Part shown: positions 6,193 through 13,689 of the stretch, piece by piece
Position numbering within the stretch: position 1 is the first letter of the stretch
Layout: each line of letters begins with the position of its first letter
DNA from: SFEL01 sp964392455
GTDB lineage: Bacteria > Bacillota > Clostridia > Christensenellales > CAG-138
Direction: 5' to 3'
Assembly (NCBI GenBank): GCA_964392455.1
Contig: CAYMPG010000030.1
Location: 1-20,087, forward strand
Length of the DNA: 20,087 bases
Notes under the pieces: model-generated
Told to the model about the DNA's origin: nothing
The model's database searches: none
What the model saw: only the letters and a program-made list of their open reading frames with translations
Translations under genes and position numbers: made by a program

Positions 6193-6864
6193 TCAATTCA
6201 CCGAACTGTGTCCCCTTAGAACGATCCCCGGAAAGCCCAGCAGCCGCATTGCTGCGCCCGCAGTGGAAAAAGCATATGAAAGCCGGGGCATATATGCCCA
6301 TGTAAGGAGCTGCCCCAATGGGGCTGTATCCATCCAATGGGCGGCTATTGCAAGCAGCCCGCACGCTGCCACAGGCAGCAGCACGCAGCCCATAAGGGCA
6401 TACCCCGCCCACCGCACAGCCGCCGATTTTGCCGGCCTTATGGTAACGGCCAATGATACAAGCTGCACCAGCGCCCACCCGCTTACCGCAAGGGCAATGG
6501 GCAGCCAGCAGTGTTCCACTGCAAACCGCGGCAGAACATTATAGCTATTGGTCTGAATAAGGTATGCCCGGCGGCTCAGCAGTACATAGCCCAGCCACAG
6601 GGCAGCAGTAAGGCACATGGACAGGGCCGTGGTAATAATGGCGTTCCTTTTTTCCGCATCCTGGGGAGGGCCGTAAAGCACGGAATTGGCATCCGTACCG
6701 AAGGCCTCCGCAAGGCGCAGTATCTGCTCCACGTCAGGCCGGGTGCGGCTGTTTTCATAATTTGAAATGGTCTGCCGGGTAACAAAAAGCCGCTCCGCAA
6801 GCTGCTCCTGGCTCAGGCCGCACCTGAGCCTTAAATCACGAATGTTTTTCCCAATATCACGCAT
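6193..6864 (-). CDS. Xre-family HTH protein with C-terminal membrane helices
   Basis: This 223-residue protein has a clear Xre/HTH_3 domain at residues 4-58 (LRLRCGLSQEQLAERLFVTRQTISNYENSRTRPD). After a short linker come four hydrophobic stretches of transmembrane length (roughly 75-95, 115-140, 150-175 and 185-210). This makes a DNA-binding protein tethered to the cytoplasmic membrane, a layout seen in clostridial Xre-like membrane regulators. The ATG at 6864 follows GAGGTGA at good spacing. An open frame continues further upstream, but the promoter falls inside it, so the longer start is unlikely. It stands alone between two inverted palindromic repeats. Its target and signal are unknown. 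Confidence 0.85.
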   Translation of the reverse strand: MRDIGKNIRDLRLRCGLSQEQLAERLFVTRQTISNYENSRTRPDVEQILRLAEAFGTDANSVLYGPPQDAEKRNAIITTALSMCLTAALWLGYVLLSRRAYLIQTNSYNVLPRFAVEHCWLPIALAVSGWALVQLVSLAVTIRPAKSAAVRWAGYALMGCVLLPVAACGLLAIAAHWMDTAPLGQLLTWAYMPRLSYAFSTAGAAMRLLGFPGIVLRGHSSVN

Positions 6865-6882
6865 GCTGTTCACCTCGCCCTG

Positions 6883-6911
6883 AGTGTAGCAAACTCCGCC
6901 GGATATGTCAC
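6883..6911 (-). promoter_or_regulatory. Promoter of the HTH-membrane gene
   Basis: Minus-strand GTGACA and TACACT are spaced 17 nt apart, with the start site near 6876, just before the GAGGTGA ribosome-binding site. This supports the start codon at 6864. Confidence 0.55.
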
Positions 6912-7014
6912 GCAAGAAGGCTTTTCCACGGGGGATGAATCTTGCATATATTCCCTTAAGCCATGCATTGGCCGAAGTAAGAGCAGGCTGCCGATACCCA
7001 TTATCATATTCCTC

Positions 7015-7054
7015 CCCATGCAAAAAGCTCCACACGCCGTGTGGAGCTTTTTAA
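7015..7054. terminator. 40-bp palindromic repeat, right copy (terminator)
   Basis: This is the inverted partner of 6132-6171, identical at 39 of 40 positions including the flanking GCATGGG that is not part of the hairpin. On the minus strand it follows the YcxB-like gene by about 48 nt and works as its terminator. Confidence 0.85.
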
Positions 7055-7101
7055 TACGATGCTGTATATTGCCCTGCTTGACCCAAAGGCCGCTGTATTC
7101 G

Positions 7102-7629
7102 TTATCTGTCAAACTCCTTAAGCTCCCACTCATAGGGTATATCCCCATGCTCGGCCTGCATCCAGGCCTTGAAGCTTTCGGCATCGCCCTTGGTGAAGCA
7201 GTTTTTATCCAGACGGACGAAGTCATTATCCACCTTGAGGTCAAAGTAGCTCTTGGCCTCCACGAATTTTTCCACCTGCTTCCAGAACACCTCGTTGTTC
7301 ATTTCCCCATTGGTAAAGAGGCGTATGGTGTTGCCAACGCATACCCTGCACTCCCATTCCTTCATGCCATTCTGCACGCGCATCATTTTAAACTGCTTGC
7401 CTGCCAGCATATAGCGGAAAAGCACCGCCCTGTATACGCTTACCAGCACCAGCATATAGCCCAGGGATTCCCAATTAAACTTGGTATCCTCATTGCGGAA
7501 GAAAATTGCTCCCACAAGGCCAATGGCCAGTATGACCATCCAGGGCCAGAAGCTCTTTACCTTGTAAAATATGGGGGCAGTCCAGCGGCGATAGCGCTTT
7601 ATGTCCATGGTATACTGATTTTCAAACAT
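7102..7629 (-). CDS. YcxB-like membrane protein
   Basis: This 175-residue protein has two hydrophobic segments near the N-terminus (about 28-45 and 55-72). The cytoplasmic C-terminal half ends with FVRLDKNCFTKGDAESFKAWM, the signature region of the YcxB-like domain found in many Firmicutes membrane proteins of unknown role. Length and topology are typical. GGAGG lies 7 nt before the ATG. It is a single-gene leftward unit bounded by the palindromic repeat downstream and an operator-like palindrome at its own transcription start. No function is established for the family. Confidence 0.75.
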   Translation of the reverse strand: MFENQYTMDIKRYRRWTAPIFYKVKSFWPWMVILAIGLVGAIFFRNEDTKFNWESLGYMLVLVSVYRAVLFRYMLAGKQFKMMRVQNGMKEWECRVCVGNTIRLFTNGEMNNEVFWKQVEKFVEAKSYFDLKVDNDFVRLDKNCFTKGDAESFKAWMQAEHGDIPYEWELKEFDR

Positions 7630-7647
7630 TATGCTTCCTCCAAAATC

Positions 7648-7671
7648 GCAATATGGGATATTGCTATTATA
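7648..7671 (-). promoter_or_regulatory. -10 box and overlapping operator of the YcxB-like gene
   Basis: Minus-strand TATAAT (7666-7671) is followed directly by the perfect palindrome GCAATATGGGATATTGC (7648-7664), which covers the expected start site near 7659. The -35 region is weak. The palindrome may be a repressor site or a 5' hairpin in the RNA. Confidence 0.55.
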
Positions 7672-7761
7672 ATAACATATTTATCGTCATCAGTCTATTA
7701 TTTTCTCCTATATGCTGCATACGGAGTAAAGCGGTTTTCACCGGGTGCTTTTTATCAATGA

Positions 7762-7791
7762 AAAGGGCCGTTCCTTTCGGAACGGCCCTTT
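7762..7791 (-). terminator. Intrinsic terminator of the permease gene
   Basis: A perfect 13-bp stem with a GAAA tetraloop on the minus strand is followed by four T. It starts 28 nt after the permease stop. Confidence 0.85.
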
Positions 7792-7819
7792 GGGGATTCG
7801 CTTTTCAGCCTAAGGGATA

Positions 7820-8722
7820 TTAGGCCTCAGCCTTCTTGGCCTTGAGCTCCTTGGAGCGGGCGCTGAGGATGGTGTAAGAGGTCCATACCAGCACTACGCA
7901 AACCAGAGTGATGAGCCAGTACATGGGCAGGCTGGTGATGATCTTCCAGGCGATGAATACGCCAACGCAGCCGCCGATGAAGTTGCCCAGAGTGGCAACG
8001 GCGTCATAACGACCCTTCTTGATGAATACCAGGGAGTTAGCAGGCATCAGCAGAGCGCAGGAGCCCATGAATACGGGGAAGCAGGTGCCAGCGGAGCAGC
8101 CCAGCAGCAGGCAGGTAGCCATGCAGGGAGCATACAGGCCGAAACCAACGTCCATCAGAGCGCCCCAGAGTACGTTCAGGATAACAGCTACCCAGAACTG
8201 CCACTGACCTACGGTGAAGCCAGCGCCCTCGCCGATTACGCCGAAGGGGCCCCAGCCGTTGTTCTTGCAGAGCATGATGACGGCGGTAGCCAGCATAGCG
8301 CAGCCCAGCCAGAGACGAATCTTGTTGATGTCCCACTTGGTGATGATCTCAGCGAATGCATAAGCGCCGATCATGGCGGCTACGCACATGCTTACCAGGA
8401 AGATGGGTTCGCAGTCAACGCTGGTGGTGAAGATGATAGCCTCGAAGATAACGGGGAAGGTATCGCCGACGTTCAGGGTGCCGGGGATGTTGATGTCTTC
8501 GACGTTCTTGAAAGTCTTGTACATGAAGGTGGAGGGAGCGAAAGAACCGCAGCCCAGGGTATCAAGGAAGTTTGCCAGGCAGCCTACGAACATGCCCTGT
8601 GCCCACTTCTTGCCGCCGGCGGCCTTGAGCTCGCCCTTGTGATTCTTGTTGATGTCCACGATCAGCAGGCCAGCGATGCCTACGAAGCAAACAGCCAGTA
8701 CAATCTGAAGTGCCAGTACCAT
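7820..8722 (-). CDS. TauE/SafE (TSUP) family permease
   Basis: This 300-residue integral membrane protein has about eight hydrophobic segments. It shows the two internally related halves of the TSUP family (ANFLDTLGCGSFAPSTF and LMDVGFGLYAPCMATCLLLG), each with a glycine/proline-rich re-entrant-like motif. Relatives move sulfite, sulfoacetate or other small organic anions; the substrate here cannot be told. The frame stays open upstream, but the ATG at 8722 has GGAGG about 10 nt before it, so I start there. Codon use stands out: ATC, AAC, TTC and CTG dominate, whereas neighbours use ATA freely. This suggests high expression. A strong promoter and a leader of about 115 nt precede it. Confidence 0.9.
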   Translation of the reverse strand: MVLALQIVLAVCFVGIAGLLIVDINKNHKGELKAAGGKKWAQGMFVGCLANFLDTLGCGSFAPSTFMYKTFKNVEDINIPGTLNVGDTFPVIFEAIIFTTSVDCEPIFLVSMCVAAMIGAYAFAEIITKWDINKIRLWLGCAMLATAVIMLCKNNGWGPFGVIGEGAGFTVGQWQFWVAVILNVLWGALMDVGFGLYAPCMATCLLLGCSAGTCFPVFMGSCALLMPANSLVFIKKGRYDAVATLGNFIGGCVGVFIAWKIITSLPMYWLITLVCVVLVWTSYTILSARSKELKAKKAEA

Positions 8723-8844
8723 TAAAAAGATCCTCCAATAATATAAATTTTGAAGTGCACGAACCTTTTTGAGCAGCTTTTCCGCTGCCATTTCGTATTC
8801 CCCTTACGATGACAGGGCAGCTTGCCAATTGGTTCAGTGTTAAT

Positions 8845-8873
8845 ATTGTAACAACATTGTGAACGCTTGTCAA
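8845..8873 (-). promoter_or_regulatory. Strong promoter of the TauE-like permease
   Basis: Minus-strand TTGACA and TACAAT are exactly 17 nt apart, the best promoter in the window. It predicts a 5' leader of about 115 nt that contains a small hairpin (GCAGC, GGAAAA, GCTGC) at about 8780-8795. Confidence 0.8.
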
Positions 8874-8989
8874 TATTTCATCCAGCCTGAGAAGAATACA
8901 ATTTTCTCCTTTTTTCTCTGCCGCTGTGACGAAAAAACCTTTAGATTTAAGCTCATTTCAATATATTGGGGTTTTTTCCCTCCCCGGGA

Positions 8990-9043
8990 TACAAATTCCA
9001 GTGCATTAATAGTATCCATGACAATTTGTACTGGATGTTTTTT
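8990..9043 (+). other. Overlapping alternative hairpins with a T-run
   Basis: In the 8723-9150 gap, TACAAATT (8990-8997) can pair perfectly with AATTTGTA (9023-9030). CCAGTGCA (8998-9005) can pair with TGTACTGG (9027-9034), which is followed by six T. The two pairings exclude each other. The rest of this gap holds the permease leader and promoter and the mannosyltransferase -10 box. Confidence 0.4.
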
Positions 9044-9138
9044 AACATTGCCTGATTTTTCACATAAAACCGCATATTTACTGCCGGATAAGCTGCCCTT
9101 TCCCCTTTCCCGCTGTTCCTTTAAGGCTATGGTCGTGC

Positions 9139-9144
9139 TATAAT
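9139..9144 (+). promoter_or_regulatory. -10 box of the mannosyltransferase gene, leaderless layout
   Basis: A perfect TATAAT ends 6 nt before the ATG at 9151. The -35 region is poor (TTCCTT). No Shine-Dalgarno sequence can fit, so the mRNA is expected to be leaderless. Confidence 0.6.
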
Positions 9145-9150
9145 CAGGGT

Positions 9151-10518
9151 ATGAAAAAGCTTGAAGTTATCCTGCAAAAGTATCTCGGCCCCGCCCTTGT
9201 GGAGCTGCTGGCCATATGGTACGGGCTGTGGGCCATAGGCTCCGGCCGTTCCCTTGTGGGGCTGCTGGCCGCAATGGCCTCTGCCCTGCTTTTCGGGCTG
9301 TGCCTGCTGAAGTTTCCCCAGAGCCTGCATAAATGGCTGCTGGAAGGGGATGCTCCCCTTCCCGAGGCAGGGGTAAGGGCCTCCCGCAGAGACAGGCGGC
9401 ATCCCTGGGCAGCCATCGCCCTCAGGGTGCTGCTGCTCCACGCCCTGCTTTACGCCGCCGCATACTGCTTTGACCTTGCAAAAAACGGCTACACCGGCGG
9501 CCTTATGGATACCCTGGCCCAGCTCTGGAACAGATCCGATGCCCCCCATTATCAGGGCATTGCGAAAAACTGGTATGTTACCCAGGGAGACTCCCGGCTG
9601 CATATCGTTTTCTTCCCGCTGTATCCGCTGCTCACAAGACTGTTTTCCATAGGTGGAAGCTACTTTGCCGGGGCAATGCTCCTGAGCACCCTGTGCGCCG
9701 TGGCCTCTGCCATAGCCATATATGAGCTGGCGGCACTGGATATGCAGCGCAGTGATGCCCTCTTTACAGCCACGGTGCTTTCGGTATTTCCCGGCAGCAT
9801 ATTCCTTGCCGCCCCCATGACAGAGAGCCTTTTCCTGCTGCTGTCGGTATGCTGCATACTGGCAGTCCGCAAAAGGCAATATATACCCGCAGGGCTTCTT
9901 GGCGCCCTTGCCGCCTTTACCCGGTCTGTAGGGCTGCTGCTGGTGCTGCCCGTATTCATCGAGGCCCTGGGGGACTGCCTTCGCTCAAGGCCCGCCTCAG
10001 CAAAGGAGCTGGCCCGGCCAATACTTGCCGTGCTGCTCATTCCCCTGGGCACCGCCGGGTATCTGCTGATAAACTACCTTGTAACAGGCTCTCCCTTCAC
10101 CTTCCTTGCCTATCAGCGGCTGCACTGGAGCCAGCAGCTGGGGCCCTTTTTCAGCACTGCGGCATATCAGCTTGATTTGCTCATCACCAATGCCTCCTCG
10201 GGGGATATAAAGCTGGTATTCGGCCTGTTTCTGCCAAACCTTATCTGCGCCTTTGGCGCCCTTGGCCTGCTGCTGCCCTCAATGAAAAAGCTGCGCCCCT
10301 CCTACAGCGGCTACGCCCTTGTGTATTTCGCCGTATCCATTGGCTGCACCTGGTTGCTTAGCGGCCCACGCTACCTTGCGGTATGCTTCCCGCTGGCCTT
10401 TGGCCTGGCCCAGCTCACCCAGGGCAAAAAGCCCCTCCGCTTCGCCGCCGCCCTGCTGCTGATGGTAAGTATGCTTGCATACCTGTGGCTGTTTGTTACC
10501 GGGTACCCGGTGTACTGA
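9151..10518 (+). CDS. PIG-V/GT-C type mannosyltransferase-like membrane protein
   Basis: This 455-residue polytopic membrane protein has at least ten hydrophobic segments. WNRSDAPHYQGIAKNWY (from Trp126) and FFPLYPLLTR (about 155-164) correspond to the WD..HY..IA and FFPLYP motifs of the PIG-V (GPI mannosyltransferase 2) family, GT-C fold. The acidic residue in the first loop is the likely catalytic site. Bacterial members are thought to use polyprenyl-linked sugars on the outer face of the membrane to modify lipids, polymers or proteins; the acceptor here is unknown. It is a single-gene unit with a leaderless-type start and a strong terminator. No other glycan genes lie nearby. Confidence 0.8.
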   Translation: MKKLEVILQKYLGPALVELLAIWYGLWAIGSGRSLVGLLAAMASALLFGLCLLKFPQSLHKWLLEGDAPLPEAGVRASRRDRRHPWAAIALRVLLLHALLYAAAYCFDLAKNGYTGGLMDTLAQLWNRSDAPHYQGIAKNWYVTQGDSRLHIVFFPLYPLLTRLFSIGGSYFAGAMLLSTLCAVASAIAIYELAALDMQRSDALFTATVLSVFPGSIFLAAPMTESLFLLLSVCCILAVRKRQYIPAGLLGALAAFTRSVGLLLVLPVFIEALGDCLRSRPASAKELARPILAVLLIPLGTAGYLLINYLVTGSPFTFLAYQRLHWSQQLGPFFSTAAYQLDLLITNASSGDIKLVFGLFLPNLICAFGALGLLLPSMKKLRPSYSGYALVYFAVSIGCTWLLSGPRYLAVCFPLAFGLAQLTQGKKPLRFAAALLLMVSMLAYLWLFVTGYPVY

Positions 10519-10545
10519 TAAAGCCCGGTAGCCCCTTTATTAAAT

Positions 10546-10566
10546 AAAAACCCCACGTGCGGGGTA
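10546..10566 (-). terminator. Terminator of the kinase gene
   Basis: On the minus strand, ACCCC and GGGGT form a short stem with the loop GCACGT, followed by TTTTATTT. It lies downstream of the leftward FlaR-like gene. Confidence 0.65.
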
Positions 10567-10580
10567 TTCGTAAAACAGTT

Positions 10581-10616
10581 AATCCGGCCTGCTGCTACAG
10601 GCCGGATTATTTTATG
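10581..10616. terminator. Bidirectional terminator between convergent genes
   Basis: A perfect 11-bp stem (AATCCGGCCTG with its complement), a 6-nt loop and a T-rich tail sit between the ends of the mannosyltransferase and kinase genes. Confidence 0.8.
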
Positions 10617-10633
10617 CTTTTTCTTTGCATAAT

Positions 10634-11131
10634 TCAGAGCTGGTGCTGTATTTGGTTCAGAAATTCGTCGGCTTCGTTTCGGTTTTTGAAAATGTACACA
10701 TCCCTGTCGGAATATTTATCCAACAAATCGATTATTTCAGGTCTGCTTTGGGAATTGAAGCTCTTTATAAGCTCAATAAACCCGGCATCCTCCTCATTTT
10801 CTATCCATGGCATATCCGGCCGTGCTTTGCCCCTTCTTTCCCCAATGCCATCAAGGCAGACATTCAGCGGATAATCCAGCATGATCACTGTATCGCACGC
10901 CTTTAATCTCAGCTCTATTGTGGAGCCGTAATTGCCGTCAATTATCCACCTGTCCTTTTGAATCGTATTTTGCAGCCGCTCCAGAAAGACGGCCTTATCC
11001 ACAGTGGTTCTATCCGGATTCCAATACATCATATCCAAATGAAAAATGGGAATACCCGTCAATTGATGCAGGGCTCTGGAAAATGTGCTTTTGCCGCTTC
11101 CGGGGCAGCCTATCACCATTATCCTTTTCAT
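10634..11131 (-). CDS. FlaR-like P-loop nucleoside/nucleotide kinase
   Basis: This 165-residue protein has a P-loop GCPGSGKST (8-16), the pair HLDMMYW, then DGNYGSTIELRLKACDTVIMLDYP and an Arg-rich lid-like stretch (GERRGKARPDMPW). This is the pattern of the adenylate-kinase-related proteins annotated as 'topology modulation protein' (FlaR). The true substrate of the family is not settled. I start at ATG 11131, which gives the normal MKRIMVIGCPGSGKS start with AGG about 10 nt upstream. Upstream in-frame ATGs (11140, 11188) would add a tail with no family match. It is a solitary leftward gene with lower GC content than its neighbours, perhaps acquired more recently. Confidence 0.8.
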   Translation of the reverse strand: MKRIMVIGCPGSGKSTFSRALHQLTGIPIFHLDMMYWNPDRTTVDKAVFLERLQNTIQKDRWIIDGNYGSTIELRLKACDTVIMLDYPLNVCLDGIGERRGKARPDMPWIENEEDAGFIELIKSFNSQSRPEIIDLLDKYSDRDVYIFKNRNEADEFLNQIQHQL

Positions 11132-11195
11132 ATGCTTCATACCTGTAAATACCGGTTTTTCATCCCTAAAACGGATAAATTCTGCCATCTACGCA

Positions 11196-11230
11196 GGAAA
11201 CGCCCGAACATTTTCCGTTTGGGCGTTTCC
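11196..11230 (-). terminator. Hairpin ending the flotillin operon
   Basis: A 14-bp stem (GGAAACGCCC core, one G-T pair) with a 7-nt loop lies 27 nt after the last gene of the operon. The U-tract is poor, so termination may be incomplete. Confidence 0.55.
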
Positions 11231-11257
11231 CTGGATGTTATTTACTGTTATCTTAGC

Positions 11258-11818
11258 CTATCTTCTCAGGGCCTTTGGCTTGCCGATTATCTCGCTCCAT
11301 ATAATGGCCTTTCGAATATCCGGCATATCCCCGGCAGGCTGCCTTTGTGCCTCCTCACGGGGCTTTTTATCCGGCTCACAGGCTTCTTCGCCCATTATGG
11401 TGCTTTCGGTGTGAATGTGGCTGCTCTCTGTAAAGGGCTTTACCACATGGTCGTCAGCGTGGGATACAAGCTCCCTTAGCCCCTGCCCCTCTCCTGCGGT
11501 GCCCAGCCCCTCGTGTGAATCATAGTCAAGGCTGCCGCTTACAGGCGGTTTTTTCTTCGCCGGCGCAGCGGGCTTCTCGGGCTTTGCAGCCCTGTCCATT
11601 GCGGCAGATAGGCTGCTGCGGGCCTGGGCCATCATGTCCTCAAGGGAGAGCTGGGCTCCCTGGCGGGAGGCCCTGCCGCCTGTGGGCCGGGCAGGCTGTG
11701 CAGGCCGGTAATTGCCGGTGGTCTGTCGCCGGGCGCCGGTCTTTTTTGAGGCGCCGGATTGCTTTTTTATCCAGTTCACCACGCAGATGATTATTATAAG
11801 GAATATCAGATCGCCCAC
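11258..11818 (-). CDS. Single-pass membrane protein of the flotillin operon, function unknown
   Basis: This 186-residue protein has an N-terminal transmembrane segment (GDLIFLIIIICVVNWI) and a long polar, basic then acidic, low-complexity region. The C-terminal patch DIRKAIIWSEIIGKPKALRR is a short motif I recall from many small Firmicutes membrane proteins. The start is GTG at 11818, chosen because AAAGGAGGT lies 6 nt before it, the strongest ribosome-binding site in the area. The middle is probably disordered, and the conserved C-terminal patch may be a protein-binding tag. It is the last gene of the operon, 36 bp after floA. No known function. Confidence 0.75.
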   Translation of the reverse strand: MGDLIFLIIIICVVNWIKKQSGASKKTGARRQTTGNYRPAQPARPTGGRASRQGAQLSLEDMMAQARSSLSAAMDRAAKPEKPAAPAKKKPPVSGSLDYDSHEGLGTAGEGQGLRELVSHADDHVVKPFTESSHIHTESTIMGEEACEPDKKPREEAQRQPAGDMPDIRKAIIWSEIIGKPKALRR

Positions 11819-11854
11819 GGCGTTACCTCCTTTCCCGGAAAATAGCCGGGCTCA

Positions 11855-12823
11855 TCAGGAATTCTTGCCCTCGCCTGCAATGGAATCCCTCATGCGGGTA
11901 TCGGATATGACATTCTGCATATTGTAGTAATCCATTACCCCCAGCTTACCCTCTCTGAAGGCGGCTGCTATGGCCTGGGGCACCTCTGCCTCGGCAGCTA
12001 TGACCTTAGCACGCATGCCCTGCACCTCTGCCTTATTTTCCTGCTCCTGAGCCACTGCCATTGCACGGCGCTCCTCGGCCTTTGCCTGGGCGATGCGCTT
12101 ATCTGCCTCGGCCTGGTCTATCTGGAGCTGTGCGCCCACATTGCGGCCCACGTCCACATCTGCAATATCTATGGAGAGTATCTCAAAGGCGGTGCCTGCA
12201 TCCAGACCCTTGTTCAGCACGGTCTGGGAGATAAGGTCAGGGTTCTCCAGCACGTCCTTGTGGCTGGTGGAGGAGCCCACGGTGGTAACTATGCCCTCGC
12301 CTATACGGGCGATGATGGTCTCCTCACCGGCGCCGCCCACCAGGCGGTCTATATTGGCGCGAACTGTGACCCTTGCCTTGGCACGAAGCTCAATGCCATC
12401 CTTTGCAATAGCGGCGATAACGGGAGTCTCTATTACCTTGGGGTTAACGCTCATCTGCACGGCCTGCAATACGTCACGGCCGGCCAGGTCTATGGCGCAG
12501 GCCCGCTCAAAATCCAGGGGTATGCCTGCACGCTGTGCGGCGATAAGGGCATTTACCACCCTGTCCACATTGCCGCCCGCCAGGTAATGGGCCTCCAGCT
12601 TATTGAGAGGCACCTCCATGCCGGCCTTGGTGGCCTTGATGGCAGGATTGATTATGCGGCTTGGCACCACCTTGCGGATACGCATTGCCACAAGCTGAAA
12701 CAGCCCCACCCTGAGGCCGGAGGCCGTGGCGGATATCCACAACCCGATGGGCACAAAGCTGAAAAACAGCGCAAGGAATATTATAATCGCCACAATGAGG
12801 AATATTACAATAACAAACTCCAT
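11855..12823 (-). CDS. floA: Flotillin-like protein FloA
   Basis: This 322-residue protein is the bacterial flotillin that organises functional membrane microdomains. An N-terminal hydrophobic hairpin (residues 2-28, with FVPIGLWISATASG next to it) inserts into the membrane. An SPFH/Band-7-like domain follows (ISATASGLRVGL to about residue 215, containing VNPKVIETPVIAAIAKDGIELRAKARVTV). Then comes an Ala/Glu/Lys-rich coiled coil with repeated EAE/KAE units (about 230-285). Length and order match B. subtilis YqfA. AAAGGAG sits just before the ATG. The partner NfeD-type protein is encoded two genes upstream in the same operon, as is usual for flotillins. Confidence 0.95.
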   Translation of the reverse strand: MEFVIVIFLIVAIIIFLALFFSFVPIGLWISATASGLRVGLFQLVAMRIRKVVPSRIINPAIKATKAGMEVPLNKLEAHYLAGGNVDRVVNALIAAQRAGIPLDFERACAIDLAGRDVLQAVQMSVNPKVIETPVIAAIAKDGIELRAKARVTVRANIDRLVGGAGEETIIARIGEGIVTTVGSSTSHKDVLENPDLISQTVLNKGLDAGTAFEILSIDIADVDVGRNVGAQLQIDQAEADKRIAQAKAEERRAMAVAQEQENKAEVQGMRAKVIAAEAEVPQAIAAAFREGKLGVMDYYNMQNVISDTRMRDSIAGEGKNS

Positions 12824-12850
12824 TTCCTTCTCCTTTCAAATTAAAGCGCA

Positions 12851-13096
12851 CTATTTGTTTACAAACATCTTTATAAGGTATCCCGCAAGATACAATAGCC
12901 CTATAAAGGCCGGTACTCCTATTATGAGCTGTATCCAGCTTTTTTTACGCAGCCTGTCGGCCTGCTCCTTATCCATATTCAAATCGTAGGCCAGTGCCTC
13001 GCAGTCCTTTTCCAATGCCTTGGCGGTGCACTTGGGACAATCCACCTGGGCATCGTCGTAGAGAGTGCCGCAGGTCTTACAGAATTTCAGGCTCAT
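12851..13096 (-). CDS. Small zinc-ribbon, tail-anchored membrane protein
   Basis: This 81-residue protein starts FCKTCGTLYDDAQVDCPKC, two CxxC pairs 12 residues apart that should form a zinc ribbon. A charged helical linker follows, and a C-terminal transmembrane segment (about 57-77) ends in KMFVNK. The ATG overlaps the stop of nfeD by 4 bp, a sign of translational coupling. It lies between nfeD and floA, so it may belong to the flotillin microdomain, but nothing in the sequence gives its role. Confidence 0.8.
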   Translation of the reverse strand: MSLKFCKTCGTLYDDAQVDCPKCTAKALEKDCEALAYDLNMDKEQADRLRKKSWIQLIIGVPAFIGLLYLAGYLIKMFVNK

Positions 13097-13596
13097 AGCT
13101 GCTCCACCGTTATCCTCAGCCCTTCCACAGCGGTTATCCTTATGGCTGCATCCTTCGGGATAAAGCCGCCGCTGCTCATTACATCCAGCCTTTTTCCATC
13201 AAAGCTGCCCGTGCCTGCGGGCCTGAGGGCTGTAAGGGCCACACCCTCTGCCCCCACAAGGGCCTGCATATCCGCCCCGGAAAGGGAGCTGGAGCTGCCT
13301 TCTATCTTTTCCCTGAGCACCACCGGAGACCGGTTCAGCACGCCCTTTGAAAAGGAATGTATGGTGATCCCCGCCCCTATCAGCAGCGGCACCACTATCA
13401 GCACAAGAGTGATAAGGCCGGTGGCCAGGTTATCCGCTCTGAGTACCACCGCAGCCAGCAGGGCAATGCCGCCCAGTGTGCCGGGCACGCCAAAGCCGGG
13501 GGTAAACATTTCTGTTATCATGAGCAGCATGCCCACCACCAGGCATATGAAGGCCGGCAGGTTCCAGCCCAGTATGTATTGCATCACAGGGTCCAT
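13093..13596 (-). CDS. nfeD: NfeD-like membrane protein (short form)
   Basis: This 167-residue protein has an N-terminal motif LPAFICLVVGMLLMITEMFTPGFG, a first helix ending in the conserved 'E..TPGFG'. Two or three further membrane segments follow (about 40-50 and 58-75). A C-terminal OB-fold domain (about 110-167) contains VGAEGVALTALRPAGTGSFDGKRLDVMSSGGFIPKD, the hallmark of NfeD. It lacks the N-terminal ClpP-like protease of long NfeD forms. Members of this class are encoded with flotillins and help their microdomain assembly. It is the first gene of the four-gene operon, with GAGGTGA just before its ATG. Confidence 0.92.
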   Translation of the reverse strand: MDPVMQYILGWNLPAFICLVVGMLLMITEMFTPGFGVPGTLGGIALLAAVVLRADNLATGLITLVLIVVPLLIGAGITIHSFSKGVLNRSPVVLREKIEGSSSSLSGADMQALVGAEGVALTALRPAGTGSFDGKRLDVMSSGGFIPKDAAIRITAVEGLRITVEQL

Positions 13597-13647
13597 AATA
13601 TCACCTCGAATACTGTTATAATGGATATGCTCTTAAGGTGTCCTGCT

Positions 13648-13674
13648 TTTATAATACCATATGCGGCTTGTCAA
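13648..13674 (-). promoter_or_regulatory. Promoter candidate of the nfeD-floA operon
   Basis: Minus-strand TTGACA and TATAAA are separated by only 15 nt, shorter than ideal. A second TATAAC lies nearer the start (about 13617). Either could be used. Confidence 0.4.
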
Positions 13675-13689
13675 AATATGTACAAAGTG

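Noticed and set aside
6865..7035. Longer start for the HTH-membrane protein
   Set aside because: The promoter (6883-6911) and the GAGGTGA site fall inside the extra part, and Xre similarity begins right after the ATG at 6864.
8723..8791. Longer start for the TauE-like permease
   Set aside because: The ATG at 8722 has a good GGAGG; the upstream ATG has only a poorly placed purine stretch, and the added residues are not part of the family.
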